Source: CAIYWZ01 sp964497925 (GTDB taxonomy: Bacteria; Pseudomonadota; Alphaproteobacteria; CAIYWZ01). From it: DNA of 64,000 nt. Shown here piece after piece: positions 16,657-25,916 of this stretch. Both the position numbers and the translations under genes were made by a program. The stretch lies in NCBI GenBank assembly GCA_964497925.1, contig CAZCFE010000005.1, positions 22,157-86,156 on the forward strand. Reading direction: 5' to 3'. The notes below the pieces were generated by a model. It saw only the letters and a list, made by a program, of their open reading frames with translations. It was not told the origin of the DNA and made no database searches. Each line of letters begins with the position of its first letter. Positions within the stretch are counted from its first letter, which is position 1.

Positions 16657-17913
16657 ATGAACCTTCAAGAACTTAAACTAAGAGCAGCTACTGAGCTTCT
16701 GGCCTTTGCTGAAGAATTGCAAATAGAGAATGCAAGTACTCTACGTAAACAGGATATCATTTTTGCTATTCTAAAAAAAGTAGCTGATGATGGGCAGCCT
16801 ATTTTTGGAGATGGCGTTTTAGAAATACTTCAAGATGGCTTTGGATTTTTAAGATCCCCACTTGAAAACTACTTACCAGGTCCTGATGATATTTACGTCT
16901 CCCCTTCTCAAGTCAGAAAATTTGGACTTCGCACAGGAGATACAGTTGCAGGAGAAATTAGATCCCCCAAAGACGGTGAGCGTTATTTTGCCTTATTAAA
17001 AGTAAACTCCATCAACTTTAGTGAACCGGAAAAAGTTAAACAACGTATTAATTTCGACAACTTAACCCCCCTCTATCCTGAGAAAAAATTAATTCTTGAA
17101 TTAGATGACCCCACCAAAAAAGATATCACAACTCGGGTAATTGAGCTTATTAGTCCACTTGGAAAAGGCCAGCGCGCCCTTATCGTTGCACCCCCTCGAA
17201 CAGGAAAAACTGTCATGCTACAAAATATTGCACACGCAATTACTGTAAATAATCCCGAGGTATTTCTGATTGTTTTGTTAATTGATGAGCGTCCCGAAGA
17301 GGTCACAGATATGACAAGATCTGTTAAAGGTGAAGTCGTAAGCTCGACTTTTGATGAGCCTGCTGCAAGACATGTACAAGTTGCCGAAATGGTTATTGAA
17401 AAAGCAAAAAGATTGGTTGAATATAAAAAAGATGTTGTCATTCTTTTAGACTCCATTACAAGGCTAGCAAGGGCATACAACACAGTTGTCCCTTCATCTG
17501 GAAAAATTCTGACCGGAGGCGTTGACGCAAACGCCCTTCAAAGACCAAAACGTTTCTTTGGGGCTGCGCGCAATATCGAAGAAGGCGGATCCTTAACTAT
17601 TATCGCAACTGCATTGGTCGAAACAGGTTCTCGCATGGATGAGGTGATCTTCGAAGAATTTAAAGGCACTGGAAATAGTGAAATTGTTCTTGATCGCAAG
17701 CTTTCAGATAAACGCACCTTTCCTGCAATCGATATCACAAAATCAGGAACGCGCAAGGAAGAACTCCTGGTCGACAAAAGCACGCTTTCAAAGATGTGGA
17801 TTTTGCGACGTGTTTTGGGGCCAATGGGAACAAGCGAAGGTATGGAATTTTTAGTGGATAAGCTTAAAACATCAAAAACAAATGATGATTTCTTCAACTC
17901 TATGAAAAACTAA
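16657..17913 (+). CDS. rho: Transcription termination factor Rho
   Basis: Hexameric RNA helicase that ends transcription; 418 residues, full length. N-terminal helical domain, then the RNA-binding cold-shock fold with RNP1-like GFGFLRSP (61-68), the ATPase with Walker A APPRTGKT (178-185), LLIDERPEEVTDM, the Walker B segment VVILLDSITRLARAYN, and the R-loop region RNIEEGGSLT. AGGTAGGA precedes the ATG. It lies 22 bases after hemJ and 13 bases before bioY. The operating Rho matters for this genome because many convergent genes here lack visible intrinsic terminators. Confidence 0.98.
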   Translation: MNLQELKLRAATELLAFAEELQIENASTLRKQDIIFAILKKVADDGQPIFGDGVLEILQDGFGFLRSPLENYLPGPDDIYVSPSQVRKFGLRTGDTVAGEIRSPKDGERYFALLKVNSINFSEPEKVKQRINFDNLTPLYPEKKLILELDDPTKKDITTRVIELISPLGKGQRALIVAPPRTGKTVMLQNIAHAITVNNPEVFLIVLLIDERPEEVTDMTRSVKGEVVSSTFDEPAARHVQVAEMVIEKAKRLVEYKKDVVILLDSITRLARAYNTVVPSSGKILTGGVDANALQRPKRFFGAARNIEEGGSLTIIATALVETGSRMDEVIFEEFKGTGNSEIVLDRKLSDKRTFPAIDITKSGTRKEELLVDKSTLSKMWILRRVLGPMGTSEGMEFLVDKLKTSKTNDDFFNSMKN

Positions 17914-17926
17914 AGGAGCAACAAAA

Positions 17927-18457
17927 ATGAATTCAAAATCTATTTCTCAGACAAACACAACAGTAAAAGTTTTCTTAAGTATTATTTTTATGATTGCGTG
18001 CGCAAATATCTCTATCCCTTTAAGCCCAATTCCTATCACTTTGCATACGGTTGGTGTTTTATTAATTGGGTTTGCATTAAGCCCCAAAGAGACCTTATTT
18101 GCTCTTTTAGGGTACCTTTTCCTAGGCGCCGCAGGATTCCCTGTATTTACAGGGTTCATTGGTGGAATTGACATTTTAATCGGAATTAAGGCTGGATTTT
18201 ACTTTGGCTTTGCAGCAGCAGCTTTTGTAATATCCACTTTGAGAGAAAAATTTCATCCATCATCAACATTAAGAATCTTTATCTTATGTTCTGCCGGGCA
18301 AATCTTAATTTATTCTTTTGGTGTTGCATGGATGTCAAAATTTATTGGATTTGAAAAAGCAATTTCTCTAGGACTTATGCCTTTTATCCTTCCTGGCATA
18401 GTAAAATGCGCTTTGTTTACAGGAATTCTAAAAGCATCTCAGATTTCGCGCAAATAA
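17927..18457 (+). CDS. bioY: Biotin transporter BioY (ECF substrate-binding component)
   Basis: A 176-residue membrane protein with about six helices and the BioY pattern: ANISIPLSPIPITLHTVGVL near the N-terminus, LGYLFLGAAGFPVF, and the later FGVAWMSKF. BioY binds biotin with high affinity and either works alone or with the BioM ATPase and BioN/EcfT. No bioM, bioN or biotin synthesis gene is in the window, so it may act alone or share an ECF module encoded elsewhere. AAAGGAG lies nine bases before the ATG; rho ends 13 bases upstream. Biotin import fits a bacterium that depends on its host for cofactors. Confidence 0.92.
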   Translation: MNSKSISQTNTTVKVFLSIIFMIACANISIPLSPIPITLHTVGVLLIGFALSPKETLFALLGYLFLGAAGFPVFTGFIGGIDILIGIKAGFYFGFAAAAFVISTLREKFHPSSTLRIFILCSAGQILIYSFGVAWMSKFIGFEKAISLGLMPFILPGIVKCALFTGILKASQISRK

Positions 18458-18459
18458 AA

Positions 18460-18915
18460 ATGATCACATTGTCCCCTCTTGAATTCAAATCGGCTCTCTC
18501 TTCTGGGAGGCTTATAGGATTTGATTTGGGGACAAAAACTCTTGGAATTTCAATCAGCGATACAACACGCATGATCGCATCCCCACACTCACTTGTCATA
18601 AAAGATAAACAAGCAAAAACCTTTGATCAAATATCAAAAATACTTTCAGAATTTAACATTGTTGGATGTGTTATCGGTCTCCCTTTGAGCTTGGATGGAT
18701 CTGAGGGGCCAAGATGTCAAGCCATAAGGCAATTTGTTCATGATTTTTATCAAGTTTGTTTATTACCTTTTCTTTTTTGGGATGAAAGATTCTCAACAAA
18801 TATAGTTGAAAAGTTGATGATTCAATCAGATTTAAGCCGTAAGAAAAGAGCTCAAAGAATTGATAAAATGGCAGCAACATATATTCTTCAAGGAGCTCTA
18901 GACGCATGCAGATGA
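18460..18915 (+). CDS. ruvX: Putative pre-16S rRNA nuclease YqgF/RuvX
   Basis: A 151-residue RNase H-like nuclease of the YqgF family, thought to trim the 5' end of pre-16S rRNA and sometimes annotated as a Holliday junction resolvase. Seen: IGFDLGTKTLGISISD with the first catalytic Asp, VIGLPLSLDGSEG, the acidic WDERFST, and the C-terminal RIDKMAATYILQGALD. The start at 18460 is two bases after the bioY stop; an upstream start would overlap bioY by 50 bases and add unrelated residues. It overlaps the next transporter gene by ten bases. Confidence 0.93.
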   Translation: MITLSPLEFKSALSSGRLIGFDLGTKTLGISISDTTRMIASPHSLVIKDKQAKTFDQISKILSEFNIVGCVIGLPLSLDGSEGPRCQAIRQFVHDFYQVCLLPFLFWDERFSTNIVEKLMIQSDLSRKKRAQRIDKMAATYILQGALDACR

Positions 18916-20156
18916 ATATTGAAATTTTTAATTTTATTCCGTTCATAGGATTATTACTATCAATGGCAATTTTACCACAATTAATTCCTCACGCATGGGA
19001 AAAACATATGGGGAAAATATCAATTGCATGGGTATTCCTTTCAGCCTCACTAAGCCTTGTTCAATCTAAAAATTTATCACTTTACACTCATGCATTAACT
19101 CAAGAATATATTCCTTTTATCACTTTAATATTCGCTCTTTACTCAATATCAAGCGGCATGCATTTAAATTTAAAACTTCAAAATTCAGCAATTGTAAACA
19201 CCCTCTACCTTTTTTTTGGCGGGATCCTTGCTGGATTCATTGGCACAACAGGAGCATCGTTATTACTAATTCGTCCTTTTCTAAACTTGAACGCACATCG
19301 AAAGTATAAAACACATTTAGCTGTGTTTTTTATTTTTATCATCAGTAATATTGGGGGAGCGTTCAGCACACTTGGAGATCCTCCTTTATTTGTTGGATAT
19401 CTAAACGGAGTTCATTTTTTCTGGCCTACTTTTAATTTAAGTATTCCCACTCTTGTGATAATGAGTGGACTTCTCATCATATTTTTCATAATAGATCAAT
19501 ACTTGTTCAGCAAAGATACTCCTGAGAAAAATTTGGGAGCCTTTTCCTTTGAAGGCAAGCGCAATATTTTTCTCTTATTGGCCGTAATCATTCTTTCGTG
19601 TTTTCCAATCCCATCCTTACTCAGAAGTCTTGCTTTTGCTTTCTTAGGGGGTGTTTCTTTTTATATAACATCTTTATCAAAAAGGCACAAATGGGGATTC
19701 CACATGGATCCCTTTCTTGAAATTTTCAAATTATTTTTTGGGATTTTTTGCACAATTGCGCCTATAATAGAACTATTGAAAATGGGAGAAAACGGCCCTT
19801 TAAAAACATTTTTTCAGTTTTTAAATATCTCACCTAGCATGCCTTCTTCTGATTTTTTCTGGATAACAGGCTTTCTCTCCGCTCTTTTGGACAATGCCCC
19901 CACATATTTGGTTTTTTTTCATATAGCAGGAGGAAATGCCCAAGAGCTCATGTCAAGCAACACCTTAATAGCCATTTCTTTGGGGGCAGTTTTCATGGGA
20001 GCATTAACTTATATTGGCAATGCTCCAAATCTTATGGTACGAAATATTGCAAATCATAAAGGAGCAAAAATGCCTCACTTTTTTGGCTACATGCTCTGGT
20101 CCTGTTGCATTTTAATACCTTTATTTTTTCTGACTCAAAGGCTTTTTTTAAAATGA
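18906..20156 (+). CDS. Na+/H+ antiporter or citrate-type transporter (CitMHS/NhaD superfamily)
   Basis: A 416-residue inner-membrane protein with about 11-12 helices, of the ion-transporter superfamily that includes NhaD and CitM. Seen: SNIGGAFSTLGDPPLFVGYL, the half-membrane loop with the conserved N-x-x-x-x-x-TxxGDPP pattern, and its partner near the C-terminus, LLDNAPTYLVFFH and ALTYIGNAPNLM. The paired repeats are the substrate/ion site. Sodium/proton exchange and carboxylate uptake cannot be told apart by sequence alone. Two in-frame ATGs (18906 and 18912) are possible. It overlaps ruvX at its start and the Rsm22-like gene by four bases at its end. Confidence 0.85.
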   Translation: MQMNIEIFNFIPFIGLLLSMAILPQLIPHAWEKHMGKISIAWVFLSASLSLVQSKNLSLYTHALTQEYIPFITLIFALYSISSGMHLNLKLQNSAIVNTLYLFFGGILAGFIGTTGASLLLIRPFLNLNAHRKYKTHLAVFFIFIISNIGGAFSTLGDPPLFVGYLNGVHFFWPTFNLSIPTLVIMSGLLIIFFIIDQYLFSKDTPEKNLGAFSFEGKRNIFLLLAVIILSCFPIPSLLRSLAFAFLGGVSFYITSLSKRHKWGFHMDPFLEIFKLFFGIFCTIAPIIELLKMGENGPLKTFFQFLNISPSMPSSDFFWITGFLSALLDNAPTYLVFFHIAGGNAQELMSSNTLIAISLGAVFMGALTYIGNAPNLMVRNIANHKGAKMPHFFGYMLWSCCILIPLFFLTQRLFLK

Positions 20157-21022
20157 ACGATGCATACAGCTCCATAAGCCTTAGATATAAAAATCAAAAA
20201 ACACATCTTCACACAGATGAAATTCGAACAGCATATGTAAATGCAAGGCTTCCTGCAACAAAAGCCGTGGTAAAAGCTGTGATTGAACGTTTCATTGATG
20301 AAAAAAAACCCTGCCCTCCGAATTCCATTCTTGATCTGGGATCGGGCCCTGGAACAGTTGCTTTGGCTCTGAAAGATATTTTTGATGTTCAACCAAACTT
20401 CACTCTTGTGGAAAAAGATCAAGGATTTATTGATATTTCTAAAAATCTTTTAGCACAAGAGCACAATTATATTCATGGCTGCATCTTAAAAGCTCCGTAC
20501 GAATCCCATGATTGGGTTATCGCATCATATTCTTTAAATGAAATACCAGCACAAAAACATGATTCTTTCTTATTGAAATCTTGGAATTCTGCCCGTGAAT
20601 TTTTTATTTTAATTGAACCTGGAACACCTCAAGGATTCAAAAACATTTTAAAAGCAAGAGACTTCCTTATTAAAAATGGTGCACACATAGTTCTTCCTTG
20701 CTCTCATCAAATGAAATGCCCATTACAAGAAACCGATGTTTGGTGCCATTTTTCCAAAAGGCTTGAACGAACAAAAGAACATAAAAATATTAAAGGTGGA
20801 TCATTGGGGTATGAAGATGAAAAATATTGTTATTTAATCGCCTCAAAAAATAAGATGGGATCTACCCCAAGAATCATTTCTACTCCCAATCAACATTCCA
20901 GGCACTTGGAAATTTCAATATGCAACTCTGACGGCAAAATTCATAATAAAGTATACTCAAAATCCAAAAATTCTAATTTCAAGCAAATGAAGAAAAAAGA
21001 ATGGGGTGATTCTTGTGAATAG
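20153..21022 (+). CDS. Rsm22/METTL17-family ribosome-associated methyltransferase-like protein
   Basis: A 289-residue Rossmann-fold protein with the SAM site ILDLGSGPGTVALAL. The layout matches the Rsm22 family, linked to assembly of the small (mito)ribosomal subunit: AYVNARLPATKAVVKAV at the start, ASYSLNEIP, LIEPGTPQGF, then cysteines in LPCSHQMKCPL and the WCHFSKR segment, and EDEKYCYLIAS. In the mitochondrial proteins four such cysteines hold a [4Fe-4S] cluster; three are plain here (CSHQMKC and WC). The ATG at 20153 overlaps the transporter stop (ATGA) and starts the conserved part better than the upstream ATG. Confidence 0.85.
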   Translation: MNDAYSSISLRYKNQKTHLHTDEIRTAYVNARLPATKAVVKAVIERFIDEKKPCPPNSILDLGSGPGTVALALKDIFDVQPNFTLVEKDQGFIDISKNLLAQEHNYIHGCILKAPYESHDWVIASYSLNEIPAQKHDSFLLKSWNSAREFFILIEPGTPQGFKNILKARDFLIKNGAHIVLPCSHQMKCPLQETDVWCHFSKRLERTKEHKNIKGGSLGYEDEKYCYLIASKNKMGSTPRIISTPNQHSRHLEISICNSDGKIHNKVYSKSKNSNFKQMKKKEWGDSCE

Positions 21023-21046
21023 ACTTTTAGAGCTTAAAGCACAATC

Positions 21047-22993
21047 ATGTATTATGAAATACTAACTCCCCTTATCTTTGATTATCCTTTAACGTATCGC
21101 TGTGATTTTGATTTAAAGCCTGGAGATCTTGTTAAAGTTCCATTTCGCAACAAAGAAATTATGGGAGTGGTAATTGAGGAAAAATTAGGCAATATCAACT
21201 CGGAAAAGATAAAAGATGTCATTTTAAAATATGATGACACTTTAACTCAAGAACATTTAACATTTATCAAAAAATGTGCAGCATATACTTTTGAGCCTCA
21301 AGGGGATGTTTTGAAAAGAATTTTGAGTGGCTGTATTTTAGATAAGCCATCAAAAGAAATTTCTTTTCAAGGGTTTACAGATAACCTGGCAATTTTAAGC
21401 AATATCCAAAAAGATGCCTATGAAAACATTAAAAAACTTTTTTGTGGTAATTATGTATGCGCATTCTTAGATGGGGTCACGGGCTCTGGAAAGACGGAAG
21501 TATATTTTCATTTGATTTTGGATGCGCTAAAAAATGGGAAACAAGTTCTTGTTTTACAACCAGAAATAGCATTAAGTACCAGCTGGTTTAAACGTTTTGA
21601 AAATGCATTTGGGGTGAAACCTTTGATTTGGCATTCCCAAATTACGCCCGCTCAAAAGCGTGATCTTTGGAAATGGTCTATTTCAGGAAAATCCGGGGTT
21701 CTCGTTGGGGCAAGATCCGCTCTTTTTTTACCTCTAAAAAATATAGGGCTAATCATCGTTGATGAAGAACACGACTCCAGCTACAAACAAGAAGAACAAT
21801 TTATTTATCAAGGCAGAGATATGGCCGTTATGAGGGCGTATATTGAGAAATGCCCCATACTTTTATGTTCAGCCACGCCTTCCCTTGAAACATATGAAAA
21901 TTGCAATCAAAACAAGTATCAATCTATTAAATTAGAATCACGATTTCAAAATGCTGCACTGCCAGACATCTCATTAATTGACTTAAAATCATATCCGGTT
22001 GAAAATTTTCTAACCCCTCCATTGATTTCTAAAATTCAAGAAACTTTTGATAAAGGAGAACAATCTTTACTGTTTTTAAACAGGAAAGGTTATGCACCAC
22101 TGACATTATGCAAAGATTGTGGAATTCGGGTTGCGTGCCCAAACTGTGCCCTTAATTTGGTTGAGCATAAATCTCCGCAACGTTTGGTATGCCATCATTG
22201 TGGATATGTTCAAAAATATCCTAAAGAGTGTTCAAAGTGCGGCGCCAAAGATTCCTATATTCCTTGGGGGCCTGCAATTGGAAGATTGGAAGAAACCATA
22301 AAATCACTATTCCCTCAAGCTCATATCGAATCCGTTGCCAGTGATGAGTACAGGTCTCCTAAAGATTGGGAAATTTTATTAAAAAGAATTTCAGATAAAG
22401 AAATTGATATCATATTGGCCACTCAAATTCTTGCAAAAGGGCACCACTTTCCCAAGCTTACGTTTATTGGAGTAATTGATGGGGATTTTAGTTTAAATTG
22501 CATTGATTTAAGAGCTGCTGAGCGTACATTTCAGCTGCTATCCCAAGTCTCAGGACGTGCAGGACGAGACGGAGATAAAAGCTGCGCTATGATTCAAACA
22601 CATGAAGTAGATCATCCTGTTTTAAAAGCATTTATGGAGGGCAAGCGTAATGATTTTTTGGATGAAGAAATCCTTTTGAGAAAAAATCAAAAGCTGCCCC
22701 CGTTTTCATATTATATTGGCCTTATTTTTTCAAGTGAAGATAAAGGGAAAATCGAATCTTTTGCAAAAAAAATATCTATAGAACTTTATGAGAAATTTCA
22801 TAAAGATGTGATGATTTTAGGGCCAATTATTGCGCCGCTTTCATTTTTAAAAAACAAACACAGATATCGAATACTTTTAAAATCTTTTAAAAACCCTCTG
22901 GCATTAGAAAAAGTAAGATCTTATCTATTATCTTTGAAACTTCCATCTACAGTCTCCATGAAAATCGATGTTGATCCTTATCATTTTTTATAA
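21047..22993 (+). CDS. priA: Primosomal protein N' (replication restart helicase PriA)
   Basis: A 3'-5' DNA helicase that reloads the replisome at stalled forks. The 648 residues are shorter than the Escherichia coli enzyme (about 730), the loss being mainly in the N-terminal DNA-binding domain. Seen: Walker A GVTGSGKT (143-150), DEEHDSSYKQEEQ (motif II), SATPSLET, then the zinc-binding insertion with pairs CKDC, CPNC, CHHC and CSKC, and the late motif QVSGRAGRDG. It starts 24 bases after the Rsm22-like gene with a weak ribosome site, and is the last gene of the long operon. Confidence 0.97.
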   Translation: MYYEILTPLIFDYPLTYRCDFDLKPGDLVKVPFRNKEIMGVVIEEKLGNINSEKIKDVILKYDDTLTQEHLTFIKKCAAYTFEPQGDVLKRILSGCILDKPSKEISFQGFTDNLAILSNIQKDAYENIKKLFCGNYVCAFLDGVTGSGKTEVYFHLILDALKNGKQVLVLQPEIALSTSWFKRFENAFGVKPLIWHSQITPAQKRDLWKWSISGKSGVLVGARSALFLPLKNIGLIIVDEEHDSSYKQEEQFIYQGRDMAVMRAYIEKCPILLCSATPSLETYENCNQNKYQSIKLESRFQNAALPDISLIDLKSYPVENFLTPPLISKIQETFDKGEQSLLFLNRKGYAPLTLCKDCGIRVACPNCALNLVEHKSPQRLVCHHCGYVQKYPKECSKCGAKDSYIPWGPAIGRLEETIKSLFPQAHIESVASDEYRSPKDWEILLKRISDKEIDIILATQILAKGHHFPKLTFIGVIDGDFSLNCIDLRAAERTFQLLSQVSGRAGRDGDKSCAMIQTHEVDHPVLKAFMEGKRNDFLDEEILLRKNQKLPPFSYYIGLIFSSEDKGKIESFAKKISIELYEKFHKDVMILGPIIAPLSFLKNKHRYRILLKSFKNPLALEKVRSYLLSLKLPSTVSMKIDVDPYHFL

Positions 22994-23006
22994 ATCTTTT
23001 AAGAAA

Positions 23007-23035
23007 TTGTTATATAGGCGGGTTTGTGTTATAAA
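23007..23035 (+). promoter_or_regulatory. Predicted sigma-70 promoter for carbonic anhydrase
   Basis: TTGTTA (23007-23012), 17-base spacer, TATAAA (23030-23035), in the 69-base gap between priA and the carbonic anhydrase. The start codon is 27 bases downstream of the -10 element. Confidence 0.55.
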
Positions 23036-23062
23036 CTCCCTTAAAATGTAAGGAGTTTGACA

Positions 23063-23665
23063 ATGCCCATGGAAAGATTTTTAACAGGATATCAAACCTT
23101 TCGCGAAAAATATGTTACTGACGACCAATCAACAATGAAATATTTGTCTATATATGGCCAAAATCCAGAAATTATGTTTGTCGCATGCTGTGATTCAAGA
23201 GTTGATCCAGCTTTGATTTTACAATGCGATCCAGGAGATTTATTTGTTGTTCGTAATGTTGCAAACATTGTTCCACCATTTGAAAAAGATGAAATGCATC
23301 ATGGAACAAGCGCTTCGCTTGAATTTGGTATATGCTTCTTAAGAGTAAAACACCTTGTTTTACTTGGGCACAGTCAATGCGGTGGGATTCAGGCCCTTTT
23401 TAATAATGACAATCAAATTCAAAATGATTTTATTTCAAACTGGGTCTCGATTGTTAAAAGAGATGATTGCTGCTCACATAGTCCTGATGATTATGCAAAA
23501 CTGGCTTTACACAAGTCTTATCAAAACTGTATGACATTTCCTTGGATAAAAGAAAAACTATTAAATAAAGAGCTTGATATTCATTTATGGTTTTTTGATA
23601 TTAAGCTTGGAAAGATACTTTCTTATTGCGAGAAAGATGAAACCTTTAAACCCCTCGAGGTTTAA
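23063..23665 (+). CDS. can: Beta-class carbonic anhydrase
   Basis: A cytoplasmic zinc enzyme interconverting CO2 and bicarbonate; 200 residues. The zinc ligands are visible as C42 in CCDSRVDP (with the Asp44-Arg46 dyad) and H103/C106 in GHSQCGG, the standard beta-class set. The start at 23063 is supported by AGGAG seven bases upstream; an in-frame TTG two codons earlier would sit too close to that site. It has its own promoter and shares a bidirectional terminator with the convergent hppA. Bicarbonate supply for biotin-dependent carboxylases is a likely use. Confidence 0.96.
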   Translation: MPMERFLTGYQTFREKYVTDDQSTMKYLSIYGQNPEIMFVACCDSRVDPALILQCDPGDLFVVRNVANIVPPFEKDEMHHGTSASLEFGICFLRVKHLVLLGHSQCGGIQALFNNDNQIQNDFISNWVSIVKRDDCCSHSPDDYAKLALHKSYQNCMTFPWIKEKLLNKELDIHLWFFDIKLGKILSYCEKDETFKPLEV

Positions 23666-23687
23666 AAAAGGAGGGTTTCCCCTCCTT
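23664..23687. terminator. Bidirectional Rho-independent terminator between can and hppA
   Basis: AAGGAGGG (23668-23675) pairs perfectly with CCCTCCTT (23680-23687) around a TTTC loop. Six A residues precede the stem, giving a T run on the minus strand (hppA side); the plus side is followed by AT-rich sequence with a weaker T run. It fills the whole gap between the convergent genes. Confidence 0.85.
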
Positions 23688-23691
23688 AATA

Positions 23692-25761
23692 TTATTTTGC
23701 AAGCATTGCCATCAAAAGAAGAGCAACGATATTGATAATTTTAATCATTGGGTTAATAGCAGGTCCTGCTGTGTCCTTATATGGATCACCAACAGTATCT
23801 CCAGTGATAGATGCCTTATGCGCATCCGAACCTTTTCCACCAAAATTTCCATCTTCAATATATTTCTTCGCATTATCCCAAGCTCCACCACCAGAAGTCA
23901 TCGAAACTGCAACAAAGAAGCCTGTCACGATTGTTCCCATAAGCATCGCACCAAGGCATGTGAAAGCCTGTACTTGACCTTGCATAAATTGAACAGTGAA
24001 GTAAACAATAACTGGCGCAAGAACTGGTAATAAAGAAGGTAAAATCATTTCTTTGATTGCTGTCTTAGTCAAAATATCTACAGCTTTTCCGTATTCTGGC
24101 ATCGCCGTACCTTCCATAATTCCAGGTATCTCTTTGAATTGACGACGAACTTCAACAACAACTGATCCACCAGCTCTTCCAACAGCCATCATTCCCATGG
24201 ATGCAAAATAGAAAGGAAGCATGCCGCCAATTAAAAGGCCCATCACAACATACGGATCTTGCAGAACGAAAGCAACGCCAAGGTCTGGGAAATAGTGAGT
24301 TAAGTCTTCTGTATAAGTTACGAACAAAACAAGAGCAGCAAGAGCAGCCGAACCGATTGCGTATCCTTTTGTAACAGCTTTGGTTGTGTTCCCAACAGCA
24401 TCTAACGCATCTGTCACTTTTCTCACGTTTGCAGGAAGGTTTGACATTTCTGCAATACCACCAGCATTATCTGTAACTGGACCATAAGCATCAAGAGCAA
24501 CAATCATACCTGCAAGAGCAAGCATTGCGGTTGCCGCAATCGCAACACCAAAAATACCCGCATTTTTATATGAAAAGAAAATACCTGCGCAAATCACAAT
24601 AACCGGAAGAACTGTTGCTTCCATAGAAACAGCAAGACCTTGGATAATGTTTGTTGCATGTCCGGTTGTCGACGCTTCGGCAATACTGCGAACAGGTCTG
24701 TATGAAGTTGATGTATAGTATTCTGTGATCCACATCAACCCGCCTGTTACACCAAGACCTGTTAATGCGCAATAAATAAGATTTTTTGAATCAAAGCTAA
24801 TGTTAGCAACAGCAAAAGTTTGATCTCCAATCATAATTTGCGTACCAATCACAATTAAAAGAGCTGAGATAACAGATGCTGCTATCACACCTTTATAAAG
24901 AGCTGACATAACTTTTTCATCCGAACCCAAACGCACAAAAAACGTTCCAATGATCGAACCAATAATAGAAACAGCTGCAATCATCAAAGGATAAAGAATC
25001 ATAGATTCAATATTTTGAAAGTAAAGAGCAGCCAAAACCATTGTTGCAACGATTGTAACTGTATATGTCTCAAAAAGATCAGCAGCCATTCCTGCACAAT
25101 CACCAACGTTATCACCAACGTTATCAGCAATAACTGCTGGATTTCTTGGATCATCTTCTGGGATTCCTGCCTCAATTTTCCCCACTAAATCAGCACCAAC
25201 ATCAGCACCTTTTGTAAAAATTCCTCCGCCAAGACGCGCAAAAATTGAGATAAGAGATGCCCCAAAGCTTAAAGCGACCAACCCTTCCATCATAGGGCGA
25301 CCCGTCACTTGAGCTTTAACCAATGTAAGATAATAAATAATAATACCAAGCAAACCAAGCCCCACAACAAGCATACCTGTAATGGCCCCTGATTTGAATG
25401 CAATGTCAAGAGCTGGACTCATTCCATGACGGGCAGCTTCTGCGGTACGAACGTTCGCACGAACAGAAACAATCATGCCTACATAACCTGCAACACCAGA
25501 AAGAACCGCCCCTAAGATGAATCCCATTGCCGCCCAAATTCCAAGAACTGATGCAAGAATAATCGTAACAAAAGCCCCCACAATTCCAATTGCTTTATAT
25601 TGACGATTCAAATAGGCCATAGCACCTTCTTGAATTGCCCCTGAAATTTGTTGCATACGTTCCGTTCCAGTTCCTGATTTCATAACTGAACGGCCTGCAT
25701 AAAATCCATACCCCAGCGCTAAAATGGCGCAAAGAATAATGAATAAGTATGTTAATTCCAT
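23692..25761 (-). CDS. hppA: Membrane-bound proton-pumping pyrophosphatase (K+-independent type)
   Basis: Couples pyrophosphate hydrolysis to proton export; 689 residues with about 16 helices, full length. Seen: the substrate-site loop DVGADLVGKIE, the acidic cluster DNVGDNVGDCAGMAADLFE, and DAYGPVTDNAGGIAEM. The sequence GNTTKAVTKG carries Lys where K+-dependent enzymes have Ala, which marks the K+-independent H+-pumping group, as in Rhodospirillum. Its upstream region (25762-25916) is AT-rich with a possible TATAAT on the minus strand at 25829-25834. Such a pump saves energy by using pyrophosphate from biosynthesis. Confidence 0.97.
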   Translation of the reverse strand: MELTYLFIILCAILALGYGFYAGRSVMKSGTGTERMQQISGAIQEGAMAYLNRQYKAIGIVGAFVTIILASVLGIWAAMGFILGAVLSGVAGYVGMIVSVRANVRTAEAARHGMSPALDIAFKSGAITGMLVVGLGLLGIIIYYLTLVKAQVTGRPMMEGLVALSFGASLISIFARLGGGIFTKGADVGADLVGKIEAGIPEDDPRNPAVIADNVGDNVGDCAGMAADLFETYTVTIVATMVLAALYFQNIESMILYPLMIAAVSIIGSIIGTFFVRLGSDEKVMSALYKGVIAASVISALLIVIGTQIMIGDQTFAVANISFDSKNLIYCALTGLGVTGGLMWITEYYTSTSYRPVRSIAEASTTGHATNIIQGLAVSMEATVLPVIVICAGIFFSYKNAGIFGVAIAATAMLALAGMIVALDAYGPVTDNAGGIAEMSNLPANVRKVTDALDAVGNTTKAVTKGYAIGSAALAALVLFVTYTEDLTHYFPDLGVAFVLQDPYVVMGLLIGGMLPFYFASMGMMAVGRAGGSVVVEVRRQFKEIPGIMEGTAMPEYGKAVDILTKTAIKEMILPSLLPVLAPVIVYFTVQFMQGQVQAFTCLGAMLMGTIVTGFFVAVSMTSGGGAWDNAKKYIEDGNFGGKGSDAHKASITGDTVGDPYKDTAGPAINPMIKIINIVALLLMAMLAK

Positions 25762-25916
25762 TTATTTTCTCCTAAAAATTTATATAATTATTTTAAAGTC
25801 GTTTGTTTAATGTGACTTAATTAAAACCATTATAATTTTTTATTACAAATTTTGCTATCAAAATTATATAGTTTTGTCAAAATTTATTCTTGTGTTGCAT
25901 TTCAGCACCACTTATT

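Noticed and set aside
17073..17897. Long open frames antisense to rho
   Set aside because: They lie entirely within a fully conserved gene and show no family resemblance, ribosome site or promoter; they are products of codon bias on the other strand.
17914..17926. Riboswitch or attenuator before bioY
   Set aside because: Only 13 bases separate rho and bioY, which hold just a ribosome site.
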